Source: Ceratobasidium sp. AG-K
Taxonomy: Eukaryota; Basidiomycota; Agaricomycetes; Cantharellales; Ceratobasidiaceae
Assembly (NCBI GenBank): GCA_037039685.1
Contig: JAWNGF010000003.1
Coordinates: 5,374,571 to 5,438,570, forward strand
DNA length: 64,000 nucleotides
Direction: 5' to 3'
A program made the position numbers and the translations under genes. The notes under the pieces are model-generated. The model was given only the letters and a program-made list of their open reading frames with translations, was not told where the DNA came from and made no database searches. Numbering within the stretch: position 1 is the stretch's first letter; every line of letters begins with the position of its first letter. Shown piece by piece: positions 1 through 11,018 of this stretch.

Positions 1-981
1 CACGAGCCAAGCTCCTGACAATGGTCTATGTATTGTGAATCGGTGCCTTGTATGCTGTTCCCCTCCTTGTTGTGTAGATCTCCCGCCACGTACTTTGTTT
101 TGACCATTGCTCCTCTGTGGTCACTTCCCTTGCTTAACCGCCCGTTGCCTCGGCTCTCTGCCTTCTTCCCCGCTGCTGCACTCAGATCTCCAGGTGCTAC
201 GCGCACTTCTTCTACTGGTGTTCTGACCTGCTCAATTCGGGCCTGCTGTGATTCACTCATGCAGATAGTTTTTATTTTGTTTGCTTGCTCTAAAAGATAC
301 AAGGGAAAGCGTCCTGGAACCCCCAGAACAATTATCCTTGTTGTTTGCCAACTCTACTTTGCCTTGAGGAGGTTATCCAACATTTTTGTCACAACCTGCT
401 TAGAGAGGGGTTGTTTTTTGACTAATGCACGGCTCTTAGGCATGAGAATCACTGAGAGGTTGCAAAAAATGTTGGATAAGCTCCTCAGGGCGACGTAGAG
501 TGGGTAAACGACAAGGTAAATCGTTCTTGGGGTTCCAAGATGATTTCCCTTGCATCTTTTATAGCAAGTAGAAGAAAGGAAGCACTATCTACATGGGGAA
601 AGCACAACAGTCCAAAAGGCGCAAGAAAGGAACATCAGAAGAAGAAGAGCGCGGAGCACATGGGGATCAATGCACAGCACTCCGGAAAAATCACAGACAG
701 GAGATCCCATGCCGATCATCCACGTATTCAAAGGAGAAACTGGCAGAAGCAATAAGAAAGGAGTAAACAACAAAACAAACTACGTGGCAGCAAACAAGCA
801 CACAACAGGGGGAAAACAACAAACACAACAACAAAGGCAGCACACAAGCGATGAAGGCGTAGCACACAGAGCATGGGCAGCAGCAAGGCTCATGACAATT
901 TTTTGGAGGCTCTCAGTGATTTTCAGGCCTAAGAGCCGCTCATCAAGACTCAAACAACCCTTCTCTCAGCAGGTTGTGACA
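1..981 (+). repeat. Left LTR of remnant A, split by a solo LTR
   Basis: Positions 1-386 and 903-981 together match the LTR of element C (6597-7106) along their length, ending in GGTTGTGACA at 981. The first bases of the window match LTR position 4 or so, so the LTR appears to start about three bases before the window. The two pieces are separated by a reverse-strand LTR of the same family flanked by ATTTT. The sequence is more diverged from C than the two C LTRs are from each other, so this is an older copy. Confidence 0.8.
387..897 (-). repeat. Solo LTR, C family, reverse strand
   Basis: A complete 511-bp LTR on the minus strand, starting TGTCACAACC and ending CATGACA in plus-strand reading. 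It is flanked by a perfect 5-bp target-site duplication ATTTT at 382-386 and 898-902. It sits inside another LTR of the same family in opposite orientation, so the two form a partial inverted repeat. It carries the same TATA/transcript-start block as element C, in reverse. No internal element sequence remains, as expected after recombination between two LTRs of one insertion. Confidence 0.9.
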
Positions 982-2082
982 TTTTGGGTGGCAGGCCCCT
1001 TGGATTCTTGACTTGGACACATACAGTTTCAGTGGGCAACCATTATAGTGTTGGGTTGCAACAGAGACACTGGTATCAAGCCTTCAAAGGCAGACTAAAC
1101 TCAGGCATTCCCAACTTTTGCTTTGTGCTCATCTTCGCTGCAACCACGTGCCTGTGTCTATGGGAGCCTAATCTGTTTCACCCGGTGCACTATGATTAAA
1201 TGTATTACTTTGTCAACAACTCTCACACTTCTTTGCCTAGCGGTCCGTTCCATCATTGGCATCATTCCACTGCATCCGATTACCACGCTTCTGTCACAAC
1301 TTGCCTGCTGAGAGAAGGGTTGTTTAAGACTATTGAGCGACTCTCAGGCCTGAAATCACTGAGAGGCTCCAAACGATGTCGGATGACCTCCTCAAGGCGA
1401 AGTAGAGTGGGTAAACGACAAGGTAAATCGTTCTTGCGATTCCAAGACAATTTCCCTTGCATCTTTTATAGCAAGCAGAAGAAAGGAAGCGCTATCTACA
1501 TGGGGAAAGCACAACAGTCCAAAAGGAACATCAGAACAAGAAGAGCGCGGAGCACATGGGGATCAATGCGCAGCGCTCCGGAAAAATCACAGACCAGCGA
1601 TTACATGCCGATAATCCACGTGTACAAAGGGCTAAGCCGAGAGAAGCAATAACAAAGAAGTAAACAACAAAACAAACTATGTGGCAGCCAACCAGCAGAC
1701 AACAGGGGGAAAACAACAAACACAACAACAAAGGCAGCACACAGACCATTGGCAGGAGCATGACTTGTGACAGCTTCCCACCAGGTGATTGCCTGGTATT
1801 GCCAGGAGAAGTGTTACCTGGAGGCCAGATGTCCAGCTTCGAATACATTCATCACCCTCACATTGGAAACAACAAGCAGCTATGTGTTGCCCTTCAATAT
1901 CTGGAAGTCACAGACTGTTCAGCTTTGGACTACCTACTTTCCTATACTGAGAGTCTGAGCCACTACCTCATGGCCTTGCCTCTAGCTGTGGTTTTCTGCC
2001 AGATCATCTGTTGCTTCTAAGTGGGGTAGAAACTTCCATTCTGGCTGGTGCACACACCAATGGCCTGTTTGAGGTGGGGGAA
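982..2082 (+). pseudogene. Internal 3' tail of remnant A with ORF3-like reading
   Basis: After removing the solo LTR at 1292-1772, about 600 bp remain between the left LTR and the next LTR. In translation, broken by stops and frame changes, it resembles the region between pol and the 3' LTR of element C (20767-21276). Shared stretches include FCFVLI, HWHH, QVIAW/KVIAW and IGNNKQL/IGNNKEL. A G-rich tract at about 2071-2082 (gaggtggggg) is a likely polypurine tract before the LTR. No gag or pol is left, so A is internally deleted or never carried them. I do not recognise the encoded domain. Confidence 0.6.
1292..1772 (-). repeat. Solo LTR, C family, reverse strand
   Basis: A 481-bp LTR on the minus strand (plus-strand ends TGTCACAACT and CTTGTGACA), flanked by a perfect 5-bp duplication GCTTC at 1287-1291 and 1773-1777. 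It interrupts the ORF3-like tail of remnant A: the similarity to element C resumes immediately after the second GCTTC. It resembles the solo LTR at 387-897 but is about 30 bp shorter. Confidence 0.9.
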
Positions 2083-2135
2083 AGCCACAAACCTTGCTCC
2101 TGACAATGGAATATAGCAGCTCTTCCCAGGCTGAG

Positions 2136-2616
2136 TGTCATGACCCAAGGGATCATGATCACACTATTTTATTTTATTAAGTCAGGTTTATTTAGATATA
2201 TGCACTATTTTTGAGATGACAACAGTCACGTGTGATGTGACATGTAATGGCCTTGTAACTCTTCATTGTTGTGTCACTCTGATATTCTCATACCAATGTA
2301 CCATTGTACAATTATTTTATATCACATCATTACACCCTACCTAAGTCCTGGCATTCTTCCAATATATAACAAGGGAGAGTTTGAGGCTCAAATCCTCAGA
2401 AATCGACCCCTTGTCTAATCAACGAGTGCGATTCCCACTCTACCTAGCCAAAGACCCTTTGTGGTAAGTGGTTGGTCATTGCCCAGCTTCATTAGCCAAG
2501 TGCACCTGACTCATACTCCTGCATGTTGTCGCAACCCATCCCCAAACTGTCCTTGAGACGTTGCTCATCCCTTCAGGTGTTGAGTACTATCCTTCCGTCG
2601 TTGTTTGGCTCTCAAC
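2136..2616 (+). repeat. 5' LTR of element B
   Basis: Starts TGTCATGACC. The end is set by alignment with the 3' LTR (22527-23007), because the terminal CA has mutated to AC. A TATATAA at about 2363-2369 is the likely promoter of the element. The two LTRs differ at many positions, so B is the oldest element in the nest with both LTRs still in view. Confidence 0.85.
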
Positions 2617-3250
2617 TTGGTCGAGTTCTCCATAAATCAGCAAGTCCTGGCTGTCATCCTTGACCACACCCCTGTCCCCACCACTTAGTATAGCCCATAC
2701 ACAGGAAAATAAACATGCTGCAACAGTTGAAGAGCTATACTTTATACAAACCAGTCAACTCAAGCTAGTGTATCTCGTCAGTGAACCCAATTGGGATCTT
2801 CTTGTAAGCTATAGCAGCTTCAGACAGCAGAATCGCCTGCGTGCTACAAACCTACTCTGAATCAAGCCCGTTCACGGCTAGTTGATCAGTTGATAAGGGT
2901 AGTCCAATGCTAGGTGTGCAACACAGCAGCTTAATGCAGAACACTCATCATGCAAACCTGAGACCCAGTCGAGCGTCTCCTTGTGAATGCATCTTTGACC
3001 GAAGTGGTTGATGAAACTTATTGCTACCTCTACACCTAGATAAACTACTCTGCTACAAACAAATGACATCTCACACCAAGAAGTTGTTCAACCAAACAGG
3101 CTAGAGTGGACCAACTCCTTGTTGAATATCCTACCCAACTATAGGTTTTTGTCCCCCTTTGTGTCCACCCATTTTTTGCTCCGCCTCTCTCTTTACAAAG
3201 ACACCAGTGATATCAACTTTAGTGCTACTGCCCAATTGCTTTTCTCCACC
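2617..3250 (+). other. Element B leader with degenerate primer-binding site
   Basis: No coding feature is seen here. Just after the LTR, TTGGTCGAGTT (about 2617-2627) is complementary, with mismatches, to AAATCGACCCC about 37 bp after the TATA box in the 5' LTR, and to AACTCAGCCA at the matching place in the 3' LTR. This looks like a decayed self-priming site; the rest is leader sequence before gag. Confidence 0.4.
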
Positions 3251-4525
3251 ATGTCCAATCCACCTGCTGCCCCTCAAATGCAACCAGTCAACCCTTCCCA
3301 ACTCATAATCCCCACCAATCCAAAAGATATCTTCACCTGCTTGTAATCAATAAAAGGGTTGCTGGAGTCCATAAACAACAATCTGGCTCTAACTATTACC
3401 CAAACAAATACCAACATGCAGGATCTAGCAATGGCAAATGTCACCCTCAATAATCATGACAACAGTATCACTACATTAGATGCTGTAAATATCCAGATTA
3501 ATGCCCACTTGCTAGAATGGCTGGTGGAACAGGAGGAACCTCAAAAAATCTCAAAATGTTGACTCCTTCCAAATTTGATGGTGTGGACAAAAATATGGCT
3601 CCCTCTTTCAGAGTGGCCATATCCCATTACATCAGGGTTACATCCCCTCACTTGACAGTGGACAAGCAAATTGCTTATGTCATTTCTTGCCTGGAAGGCA
3701 AAGCACACAAATGGTTAGAGCCCTTCTTAGAGGAAGATGTTGTGTTAAATAAACAAGTAGATTGGTTACATGATGTCAATGCCTTCTGGGTACAATTCAA
3801 TGCCCACTGGAATGTCCAAAACAAGACAGAGAATCGTAGGGCCAAATTCAAGTCCCTTAAACAAAAAAAAATCCGTCCAAGGATACTTCCAGGACAGCCA
3901 GACGTATTCCCAACACTTGGGATACAACAAGATGTTGCTGTGCGATTTCTTCTATGATGGCCTGGCTCTCAAAATCAAAGAGCATCAGTTGGCACAAGAC
4001 TTTGATCACAGTCACATTGATCTGGGATTGGAAGAACTAGCTGAAAAAGCTCTAAGGATAGACCAGTGCCTAGAACAATTTGAGGCAGAAAATAAGTCCT
4101 CCACCACCAAAAGCCACACTGGCACCTCCTCTGGTTCTAAAGCTGTTACTGCTTTGTCATTGGGAGCTCTGGGGGTAGGCCCTAAAGACAGACTCACCAT
4201 TGGGGATAATGTATAAAGGCAAGGGACAGATGGTAGAGCCCAGAAAGGCACTATCAAATCAATTGTGCCAAATGCCAAGGACCATATGATTCCAACAGTC
4301 AAATGGAACAATGGTACAACTGGGGAAACTACCTCTAAAAATATTAAAAAGGATAATCACCCACTGGCACCAAACCCTACCTTCACCCCAAGACTGGACA
4401 ACAAGGGACCAGCTCCCATGGAATTGGATGGTGCTGGAAAAGGAAAAAAGCCAATTGTTTGTAATACCAGTGGCAGGAAAGGCCATTATGCCAACCAATG
4501 CCCATCAAAACCTCTTTCCGGCTAG
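3251..4525 (+). pseudogene. Element B gag (broken)
   Basis: Starts at ATG 3251 (MSNPPAAPQMQ...). It is interrupted by stops and frameshifts near 3345, 3560, 3870 and 4215. The capsid-like part (about 3540-4080) contains the retrotransposon gag signature around ISCLEGKAHKWL and WLHDVNAFW. At 4200-4330 lies a KGTI...PTVKWNNGTT motif also found in element D and at 25105-25260, probably a small beta-barrel domain. The zinc knuckle near the end reads CNTSGRKGHYANQC, with the second cysteine replaced by serine. The particle protein is therefore non-functional. Confidence 0.8.
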
Positions 4526-4619
4526 GGTACTGAACTTAGCTCTGATTTGGATAACAAGGACAAGTGTTTAGTAGCAGGAGCCCTAATTCAATCATAGAAC
4601 ATACAAATATGGACAATGT

Positions 4620-5215
4620 GTTGTAGATCTATTCTGGAAATAATGTTTCTCCCCTTAAAATATACTTCTCTGCCAATCCTATTTGTAGTGTTCCTACCAA
4701 GAAAAGCACCCCCCATATGAAACCATTCTATGGCTGGGCAATGATCAATTCAGGCACCTCATCATGCTTCATTCACAAAGACCTAATCAACAAATACTGT
4801 ATACCCACTTCAAAAAAGCAAAAACCTAAACAACTCAAAGTCATTGATGGACAAGATATTAGTTCTGGCTTAGTAGATTCTTAATGTACCTTTGAAATTA
4901 GCATAGGTTGTCACACAGAAACTTTGGTTTGTAATGTTGCCAATGTAGGAAGGCACACCATTGCATTAGGGATGTCTGGGCTGAAGCTTTCTGTACAAAT
5001 AACTGTCTATCCTCTTCTAATGTAATCCTGGGAAACATCAGTGGGACTTCAAACCACCTTAAAGATGTCCTAGTAGACCTTGGAGGTGTCAAGGATGCAT
5101 TTGCTCCTCTTAAAGGCATCCCAAGTGTACTAAACAATGAGAGTGTTTCCCCTGAGGACATTCCAATTGAGCTTTGCAATTATGCAGACATATTTTCAGA
5201 AGACAAAGTGACATA
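4620..5215 (+). pseudogene. Element B aspartic protease (broken)
   Basis: Translation around 4720-4990 gives a retropepsin-like domain: WAMINSGTSSCFI, then KVIDGQDISSG, then CNVANVGRHTIALGM. The family active site is D-S/T-G; here the aspartate codon reads AAT, giving NSG, a G-to-A change in what would have been a CpG. An in-frame stop follows at about 4880. The linker to reverse transcriptase (PHHPYDL) is present at 5220. The protease is inactive on sequence grounds. Confidence 0.75.
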
Positions 5216-6053
5216 TTTACCACCTCATCATCCATATGACCTTTAAATCAAGTTGATCAATGAAAACAAGACCATAAAAGGGTCAATATATCCTCTCAGA
5301 CCAAGTGATGATGTCAAAATGAAAAGACTACTTTGATAACAACTAGATAAAGGGCTCATTCGACCCGCCAAATCTTGTTATAGTTCCCCAGTCCTATTTG
5401 TAGACGAGAAGAAGAAGAAAAAATGTTGCATGTGTCAAGATTATAGAGCCCTAAATGCCAACACTGTTAAAAATGCCTAACCACTACCCCTCATTCAAAA
5501 TCTCATCAAAAGATTGAGGGGTGCCAAATTCTTCACAACCCTAGACTTTAAATTGGGCTATAGTCAAGTTTGGATCAAGGAGGGAGATGAATGGGAAACA
5601 GCATTTAAAACAAAATATGGCTTATTTGAATATCTGGTCATGCTCTTTGGACTATGCAATGCCCCTGCTGCATTTCAATACTTCATGAATGACATCTTCC
5701 AAGACATTCTAGATGTATATGTTATTGCCTACATAGATGACATCCTCATTTTTTCCAAAACAAGAGAACTCCACATTGAGCATGTTAGGGAAGTTCTGAA
5801 AAGACTTTGCCACCATAAACTGTTCTGCCAGTTGGAAAAATGCAGATTCATTTGCCTCTGGGTTAAATATTTGGGGATAATTGCTAGCTGCAATGGGGTC
5901 AAAGCGGATCCAGAAAAAATTACAAAGGCAGTGGACTGGTCATCCCCATGCTCCATAAAAGGTGTTCAAGAATTCCTGGGCTTTGTGAACTTCTATAAAC
6001 ACCTCATTGAAGGCTTCTCCAAACAAGCATTCCCCCTATATCAGCTGTTATGA
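5216..6053 (+). pseudogene. Element B reverse transcriptase (broken)
   Basis: Covers the classic gypsy RT blocks: KGLIRPAKS, CQDYRALNANT, AKFFTTLDFKLGYSQV, FEYLVMLFGLCNAPAAFQ and YIDDILIFSK at about 5731-5760. The YIDD catalytic box is intact, but in-frame stops near 5337 and 5478 and a frame break at about 6050 prevent a full polyprotein. The reading continues into RNase H in another frame. Confidence 0.85.
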
Positions 6054-6596
6054 AAGGAAAATCCATGGAAATGGGGCCCAGAAGAAGAAAAATCTCTCCA
6101 AAATCTCAAGCAATCCCTAGTCAATGCACCAACCTCATACAACCAGATGTTAGCAAGGAATTCTTCCAGGAATGCAACACATCAGACTTTGCCACTGGAG
6201 GCATCCTAAGCCAGAAAGGCACAGACAACAAACTTCACTCTGTAGCATTCCTCTCCAAGTCACTATCACCTGCAGAACACAATTATGACATTTTTGGCAA
6301 GCAACTGCTTGCAATAATACAGGCTCTGAAAGAATGGCACCATTTGCTGGAAGGTTCAGAAATTCCCCTCAAAATCCTCACATATCACAAAAACCTGGAA
6401 TACTTCCAAACAAAAAGGGATTTGAACCATAGACAAGCCAGATGGATGGGACTCCTGGCAGACTTCAATTTCCAAAGCATATATAGGCCTGGTGCCCAAA
6501 ACCAAAAAGCTGATATCCTGTCACATCAGGAAGAGCTTAAGGAGGAGGCTAAAGGAGGGGGTGAAAAAAAAGGCCACCATAATAACCCTGCTGGAA
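6050..6596 (+). pseudogene. Element B RNase H, cut by element C
   Basis: Encodes the gypsy RNase H region: ECNTSDFATGGILSQ, LHSVAFLSKSLSPAEHNYDIFGKQLLAII, and the tail YRPGAQNQKADILS. Family catalytic residues are D/E/D; the expected DASDFATGAVLSQ here reads NTSDFATGGILSQ. The open frame runs straight across the insertion point into the C LTR at 6597, so the last residues of that open frame are not element B. Confidence 0.8.
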
Positions 6597-7106
6597 TGTC
6601 ACAAGCCTTGCTCCTGACAGTGGTCTGTGTGCTGCACTTCCATTGCTTGTTGGCTGCCTTTGTTGATGTGTTTGTTGTTTTCCCCCTGTTGTGTGCTTGT
6701 TGGCTGCCACATAGTTTGTTTGGTTGTTTACTCCTTTTTTGTTGCTTCTCTTGCTTAGCTCTTTGTACACATGGAGTATTGGCATGTATTCTCCGGCCTA
6801 TGACTTTTCCAGAGCGCTGCGCATTGACCCTCGTGTCCAGTGCACTCTTCTTGTTCTGATGTTTTGTTCATGCTCCTTTTGGACTGTTGTGCTTTCCCCA
6901 TGTAGGTTGCGCTTCCTTTCTTCTGCTTGCTATAAAGGATGCAAGGGAAATTGTCTTGGAATCCCAAGAACGATTTACCTTGTTGTTTACCCACTCCACT
7001 TTGCCCTGAGGAGGTTATCCAACGTCTTTTGGAGCCTCTCAGTGACTTTCAGGCCTAAGAGCTGCTCACTAGTCTCAAACAACCCCTCTCTGAGTAGGTT
7101 GTGACA
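6597..7106 (+). repeat. 5' LTR of element C
   Basis: 510 bp, TGTCACAAGC...GGTTGTGACA. It matches the 3' LTR at 21434-21942 with several percent difference by eye, mostly transitions. It is the type sequence for the LTRs in remnant A and for the reverse solo LTRs at 387-897, 1292-1772 and 23050-23531. Confidence 0.95.
6931..6978 (+). promoter_or_regulatory. Element C LTR promoter: TATA box and predicted RNA 5' end
   Basis: TATAAA at 6931-6936. A transcription start 25-35 bp downstream would fall at about 6960-6968. The stretch AAGAACGATTTAC at 6966-6978 then lies at the 5' end of the genomic RNA and is the exact complement of the site at 7109-7121. The start site itself is predicted, not seen. 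Confidence 0.65.
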
Positions 7107-7108
7107 TT

Positions 7109-7121
7109 GTAAATCGTTCTT
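7109..7121 (+). other. Element C self-priming primer-binding site
   Basis: GTAAATCGTTCTT begins two bases after the 5' LTR. It is the perfect 13-nt reverse complement of AAGAACGATTTAC (6966-6978) in the LTR. No tRNA-type PBS beginning TGG is seen at the LTR edge. In the Tf1/sushi group of gypsy elements the first bases of the RNA fold back on such a site and prime minus-strand DNA synthesis. That mechanism is the best reading here. Confidence 0.75.
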
Positions 7122-7292
7122 CCTTGGCTGTAGCCATCCACATTGCCCCAAACTGGCTTTCTACCACTCTCATCAGCTTCACATCATCCAAGCCATCAAC
7201 AGGCACATTCCTAGTCCCATCCTCAGCAGCAAAAATTAACCCCATTCTCAACCCCCACTTCACCAAGCACATCATTTTCTTCAGGCGCCTCT

Positions 7293-8912
7293 ATGGAGCG
7301 CAAATCAGCCACAGGACAATTGGTTTCCACCTCAGGAACAAGGGAAAACTCTCCAGCACCAGGCATAAAGTGCTCTCAATGCCCAGAAAGCGAAATCACC
7401 TCAGGCAGAATGTACCTGTTCATGGACAAACATTGGAGAAAACTAGAGCGTGTCTACAGCACAATTTACAACCAATCAATTGAAGAACCCATCAAAATCT
7501 CCCAAATGATGGAAAATTGCCCGCAAACACTCCTGAAACGCATCCAGGAGCTGGAAAACACCCTGAAGGCTCACATAGAACAGGAGGTCAACTGGGCTAT
7601 CAACCAGGCATTCAATACAGAAGCCCCCAAGCCAGCAACACCCCCCAGGTCAGGAGGGATCTCCTACATCTCAGTGGAGGACACCCCCAGGCCCTCTCAG
7701 GTCATTGTGAGCTCCACTATGTACGATTACCAAGTCCCCATGCATTTTGGGTCAGATAATCACTCAGGAAGCATCCTTCAATGCCCTACCATCAAAAGTG
7801 AATCTCCTGTGCCTTTGCAAGTGTCTGCATTCCCCTCTTCCTCCACCATTTGCTTTGTGAACACCCAAAGCAACCCTGAAACCACTGTCATTCACATTGG
7901 ACATGGAAAAGGAAAGAACAATGCTCTGGAGGGTGACAATCAATCTATCCACTCTCTTGGCTCCTATGAGGAGACCCCAGATCCCAATCCCGCTCCAGAC
8001 CCACATCAGACACTCTCCAGAACTCAGGAGAAACATGAGGCCATAGAGATGATGGGAGAGGCTCTGGGGCGCTCTTTAACCACTCCTTTGAGCACTTTGA
8101 TCCATGGATTAAGCCACACCCCTGGTGCTTCTATTCCCAAATCCAAGATCCCCGGCCCTGAGAAGTATGATGGCAAGAAGGGCCCTGGTGCGGAATTGTT
8201 TATGCTGGAATGCAAGGCCTATTTCCTTGCCAACCAATCTTCCTTTCCCTCTGATCATTCTAAGATCACTTATGTCCCAATGAACCTGAAAGAAGGCCAG
8301 CTGTGTAATTGGGGGCAGTTCTACCTCAACAAACTTGTCAATGGAGATGCAGATGCCCTTCTGATCAGCTGGACCGCTTTTAAATCAGGATTCATCTCCC
8401 AGTGGCCAGACCCTCCAGCAAAACAAGTGGCAGAGCACAAGATTCATGCTTTAACTCAAACCCGCTCAGCCAGCAATTATTCCACCAACTTCTGCATTAT
8501 TATGGGTGATCTGGAGTGGCAGGACAAAGCCCTGATGGCCGCATTCCGCTGAGGCCTCAAGCCAGAAGTCTGCCAAAAGCTGATTGAGTTCACAATCACT
8601 CAAAACATCACCACCCTGGATCAGCTCATTTCCACTGCTTGCCTCATTGATAACATGCTGATTGAAGCTTGTTGCGCCTCAGGGACCATCCCCACCACGT
8701 CTAGGCCCACTCAGGGCAAGTCCACAGGCTTTGTTACCTCAGAAATCAAGGACAAGCGTTGCACAGCAGGCCAATGCATCAAATGCAGTGGAAATCACAA
8801 GTTTGAGGACTGCGAAACTGGATGGTGTGTGGATTCCCCCAAGAAGGAGTTTGGAAAAGCTGGGACCATTGAGGAAGCTGTGGAGACCTCTCAGGAGCTG
8901 GGAAAAGTCTAG
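7293..8912 (+). pseudogene. Element C gag, one in-frame stop
   Basis: ATG 7293 opens a frame that runs to a TGA at 8550-8552 and continues in the same frame to TAG at 8910-8912 (about 539 codons). The stop is an Arg CGA-to-TGA change, a CpG transition. The capsid-like part lies at about 8150-8650 (PGPEKYDGKKGPGAELFMLE and following, then the SWTAFKSGFISQW block). A zinc knuckle is at about 8776-8814, CIKCSGNHKFEDC, one residue short of the usual CX2CX4HX4C spacing. The N-terminal 280 residues are polar and proline-rich. Pol follows 14 bp later in another frame. Confidence 0.8.
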
Positions 8913-9547
8913 GGTGCTGCTGTACTGTGTCTGCATGCGCCAATAATCCCCCATTGTCTTTAAAACCTTTGTACTGTGCTGCTCTTCACAAGACTACAGC
9001 CCCCATTCTACCTATTGACATTGAGGGAATCACAGGCTCCTATTTTGCTCTATTTGACTCTGGTTCCTCTGCCAACTTCATTGATCCCCATTTTGCCTGT
9101 CATCCTTCCCTGACTCTCACTGAGTTACCAGCAGCATGCCAAGTTGTTGGAATCAGTGGCAAAGAAGTCAGGGACTCCATCAGATTCAAATGCTGCTCTA
9201 ATTTCACTGCCTTATCACATTCCTTCACCCAAACCTTCTATTGCCTGGCACTTGGAGACAGGGACATGATTCTTGGAATGCCCTGGTTACAAGAAGCCCA
9301 CCTTGACATTAATTGGTCCACTCTCAAGGCTTCTCCATGCAAATCTATGGAAGCCAAGCTGGCAGAAGTATCTCCCCTTCTCAATATTGTTCCTCCAATG
9401 TTCCACAATTTCCTGAGCGTTTTTGGCGATGAGTTCTTTGCTAAATTGCCTCCCCATTGCCTCTATGACTGTGAGATCAATCTGGAGCCTGGCAAAGAGG
9501 TACCCTGGGGCCCAATTTATCCCATGACACCCAAGGAGTCCACTCAT

Positions 9548-10770
9548 CTGTAAAACACCTGGGAGCTACATAATGCTATAAAGTGCTATGTAGCTCTGTA
9601 GCAAAGGTTCTACATCCTCTATATCTAGCAGTCTGTAGCGGTGCCCACTGCTATATAGCACTATATAACACTATGTAGCCAAGGCCCAATTTGGTGATTC
9701 CAACAAAAAGGTTTGAGAAAGGTGGCTGTGCGCTTACCATATATGGTAATTTGCGATTCTAAAATAATTTGAAACTTTCCTTTTTTGGTAATATTCGAAA
9801 TTCCATATATGGATGCAATCTACCCTTTATGGGAACTCAGCTGACTTTAAACTTCAAGTGCCACCCTGCTGCTTTAAGTTGTTCTTCCCCCTGTTTCACC
9901 TGCCTGAGTGCATCCCCAACACTCCACCTGGGGGTATTTTATAGCATATAGTCACATTGGTACCAAGGGGATGGAAATCTGCTGGCTGGTTCAAAAGTTT
10001 GTCCCAAAATGGGTATGTTAGGAAAGTGTATCAAATTGCCTATCTGGGAAAATCATTACCATATATGGTAAGTGCCCAGCCACCTTTCTCAACCCGTTTT
10101 GTTGGAATCACCAAATTGGGCCTTGGCTACATAGTGCTATGTAGTGCTATGTAGTGCTATATAGCAGTGGGCACTGGTACAGACTGCTAGATTGTTGTGA
10201 CCCGTCCCTCCCTCTGTCTCTGTTTGCGGACTTGTGGCTTGTACTGGCACCTTAAGCGCCCCTTCTCTTTGTTGAGCCCTCTCCCTCAATTAGTGAGGCA
10301 TATGGATGATGTGTTACCATGAGTCATATGACTCATGTTGTCTTCTATTGGCTGGCCTATGCAGCCCCCTTTATGACTCAGACTTTGACTCAGACCTGCG
10401 ACTCACGTATATACTATGACTCACTTGTTCTCTGAGTATATATACTGGCTTGCAAGCATGGTCATCCCCAGCTTGCTTCACCTTGTCAACTCTCCCTGCA
10501 GTGTGATCAGAGGCACTTGGCTACTTAGCCTTTAGCGCAGCCACTTGGACTTAGGAGCTAGTGACTTGTACTGACAAGACTAGCATTTGTCCACATTAGT
10601 GATAGAGTCTTAGAAGACTTATCACATATTGTTCCAACATCTCAAAGGCCATTAGCGGTTGTCAACCATAGGCATTAGCAGGTTGCGACATAGATATAGA
10701 GGATGTAGAACCTTTGCTACAGAGCTAGATAGCCCTATATAGCATTATGTAGCTCCCAGGTGTTTTACAG
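9548..10770. mobile_element. Foldback (long-TIR) DNA element, no coding capacity
   Basis: Ends in long inverted repeats starting CTGTAAAACACCTGGGAGCT at 9548 and the reverse complement ending at 10770. The flanking AT (9546-9547 and 10771-10772) is a 2-bp target duplication, supported because deleting the insert plus one AT keeps the pol frame. Left arm is about 9548-9745; the right arm is in two parts (10058-10187 and 10696-10770) because a solo LTR landed in it. Without that LTR the element is 720 bp. It is rich in short GCTATATAG/GCACTATGTAG-type motifs. No transposase is present, so it is non-autonomous. Confidence 0.85.
10193..10690. repeat. Solo LTR nested in the foldback element
   Basis: 498 bp, starting TGTTGTGACC and ending GGTTGCGACA, flanked by perfect TAGAT copies at 10188-10192 and 10691-10695. 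It contains TATATA at about 10408-10443, a plausible promoter on the plus strand. Its sequence is unlike any other LTR in the window, so it represents a further LTR family. It is the innermost dated event on this side of the nest. Confidence 0.9.
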
Positions 10771-11018
10771 ATGCTGTTCTCAAGCAGTACATTGACACTG
10801 AGCTTGCTGCAGGGAAGATCAGGCCAAGCACCTCTTCTGGGGGCGCTCCAGTAATGTTTGTACCCAAGGGACTTGATGACCTGAGACTAGTGACTGATTA
10901 TCAGTGCCTTAACAATAACACTATCAAAGATCACTACCCCCTGCCACGCCAAGAGGACCTTGTGGAGAAGCTTAAGCATGCCAAGATCTTCACCAAGCTG
11001 GATCTGCCCTCTGGATAC

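Larger units (their letters stand above)
8927..11018 (+). pseudogene. Element C protease and start of RT, cut by foldback element and D
   Basis: From ATG 8927 the protease domain has an intact FDSGSSANFI active-site block and the later LGDRDMILGMPWL block. The frame then reads GPIYPMTPKEST and H at 9545-9547, where the foldback element begins. It resumes at 10773 (AVLKQYIDTELAAGKIRP), continues through MFVPKGLDDLRLVTDYQ and AKIFTKLDLPSGY, and is cut by element D after the TAC codon at 11016-11018. It resumes again at 18163. The start codon of pol is uncertain; a programmed frameshift from gag is also possible. Confidence 0.82.

Noticed and set aside
6549..6994. Open frames on both strands across 6549-6994
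   Set aside because: They fall in the LTR of element C and recur in each LTR copy; they have no start or family support.
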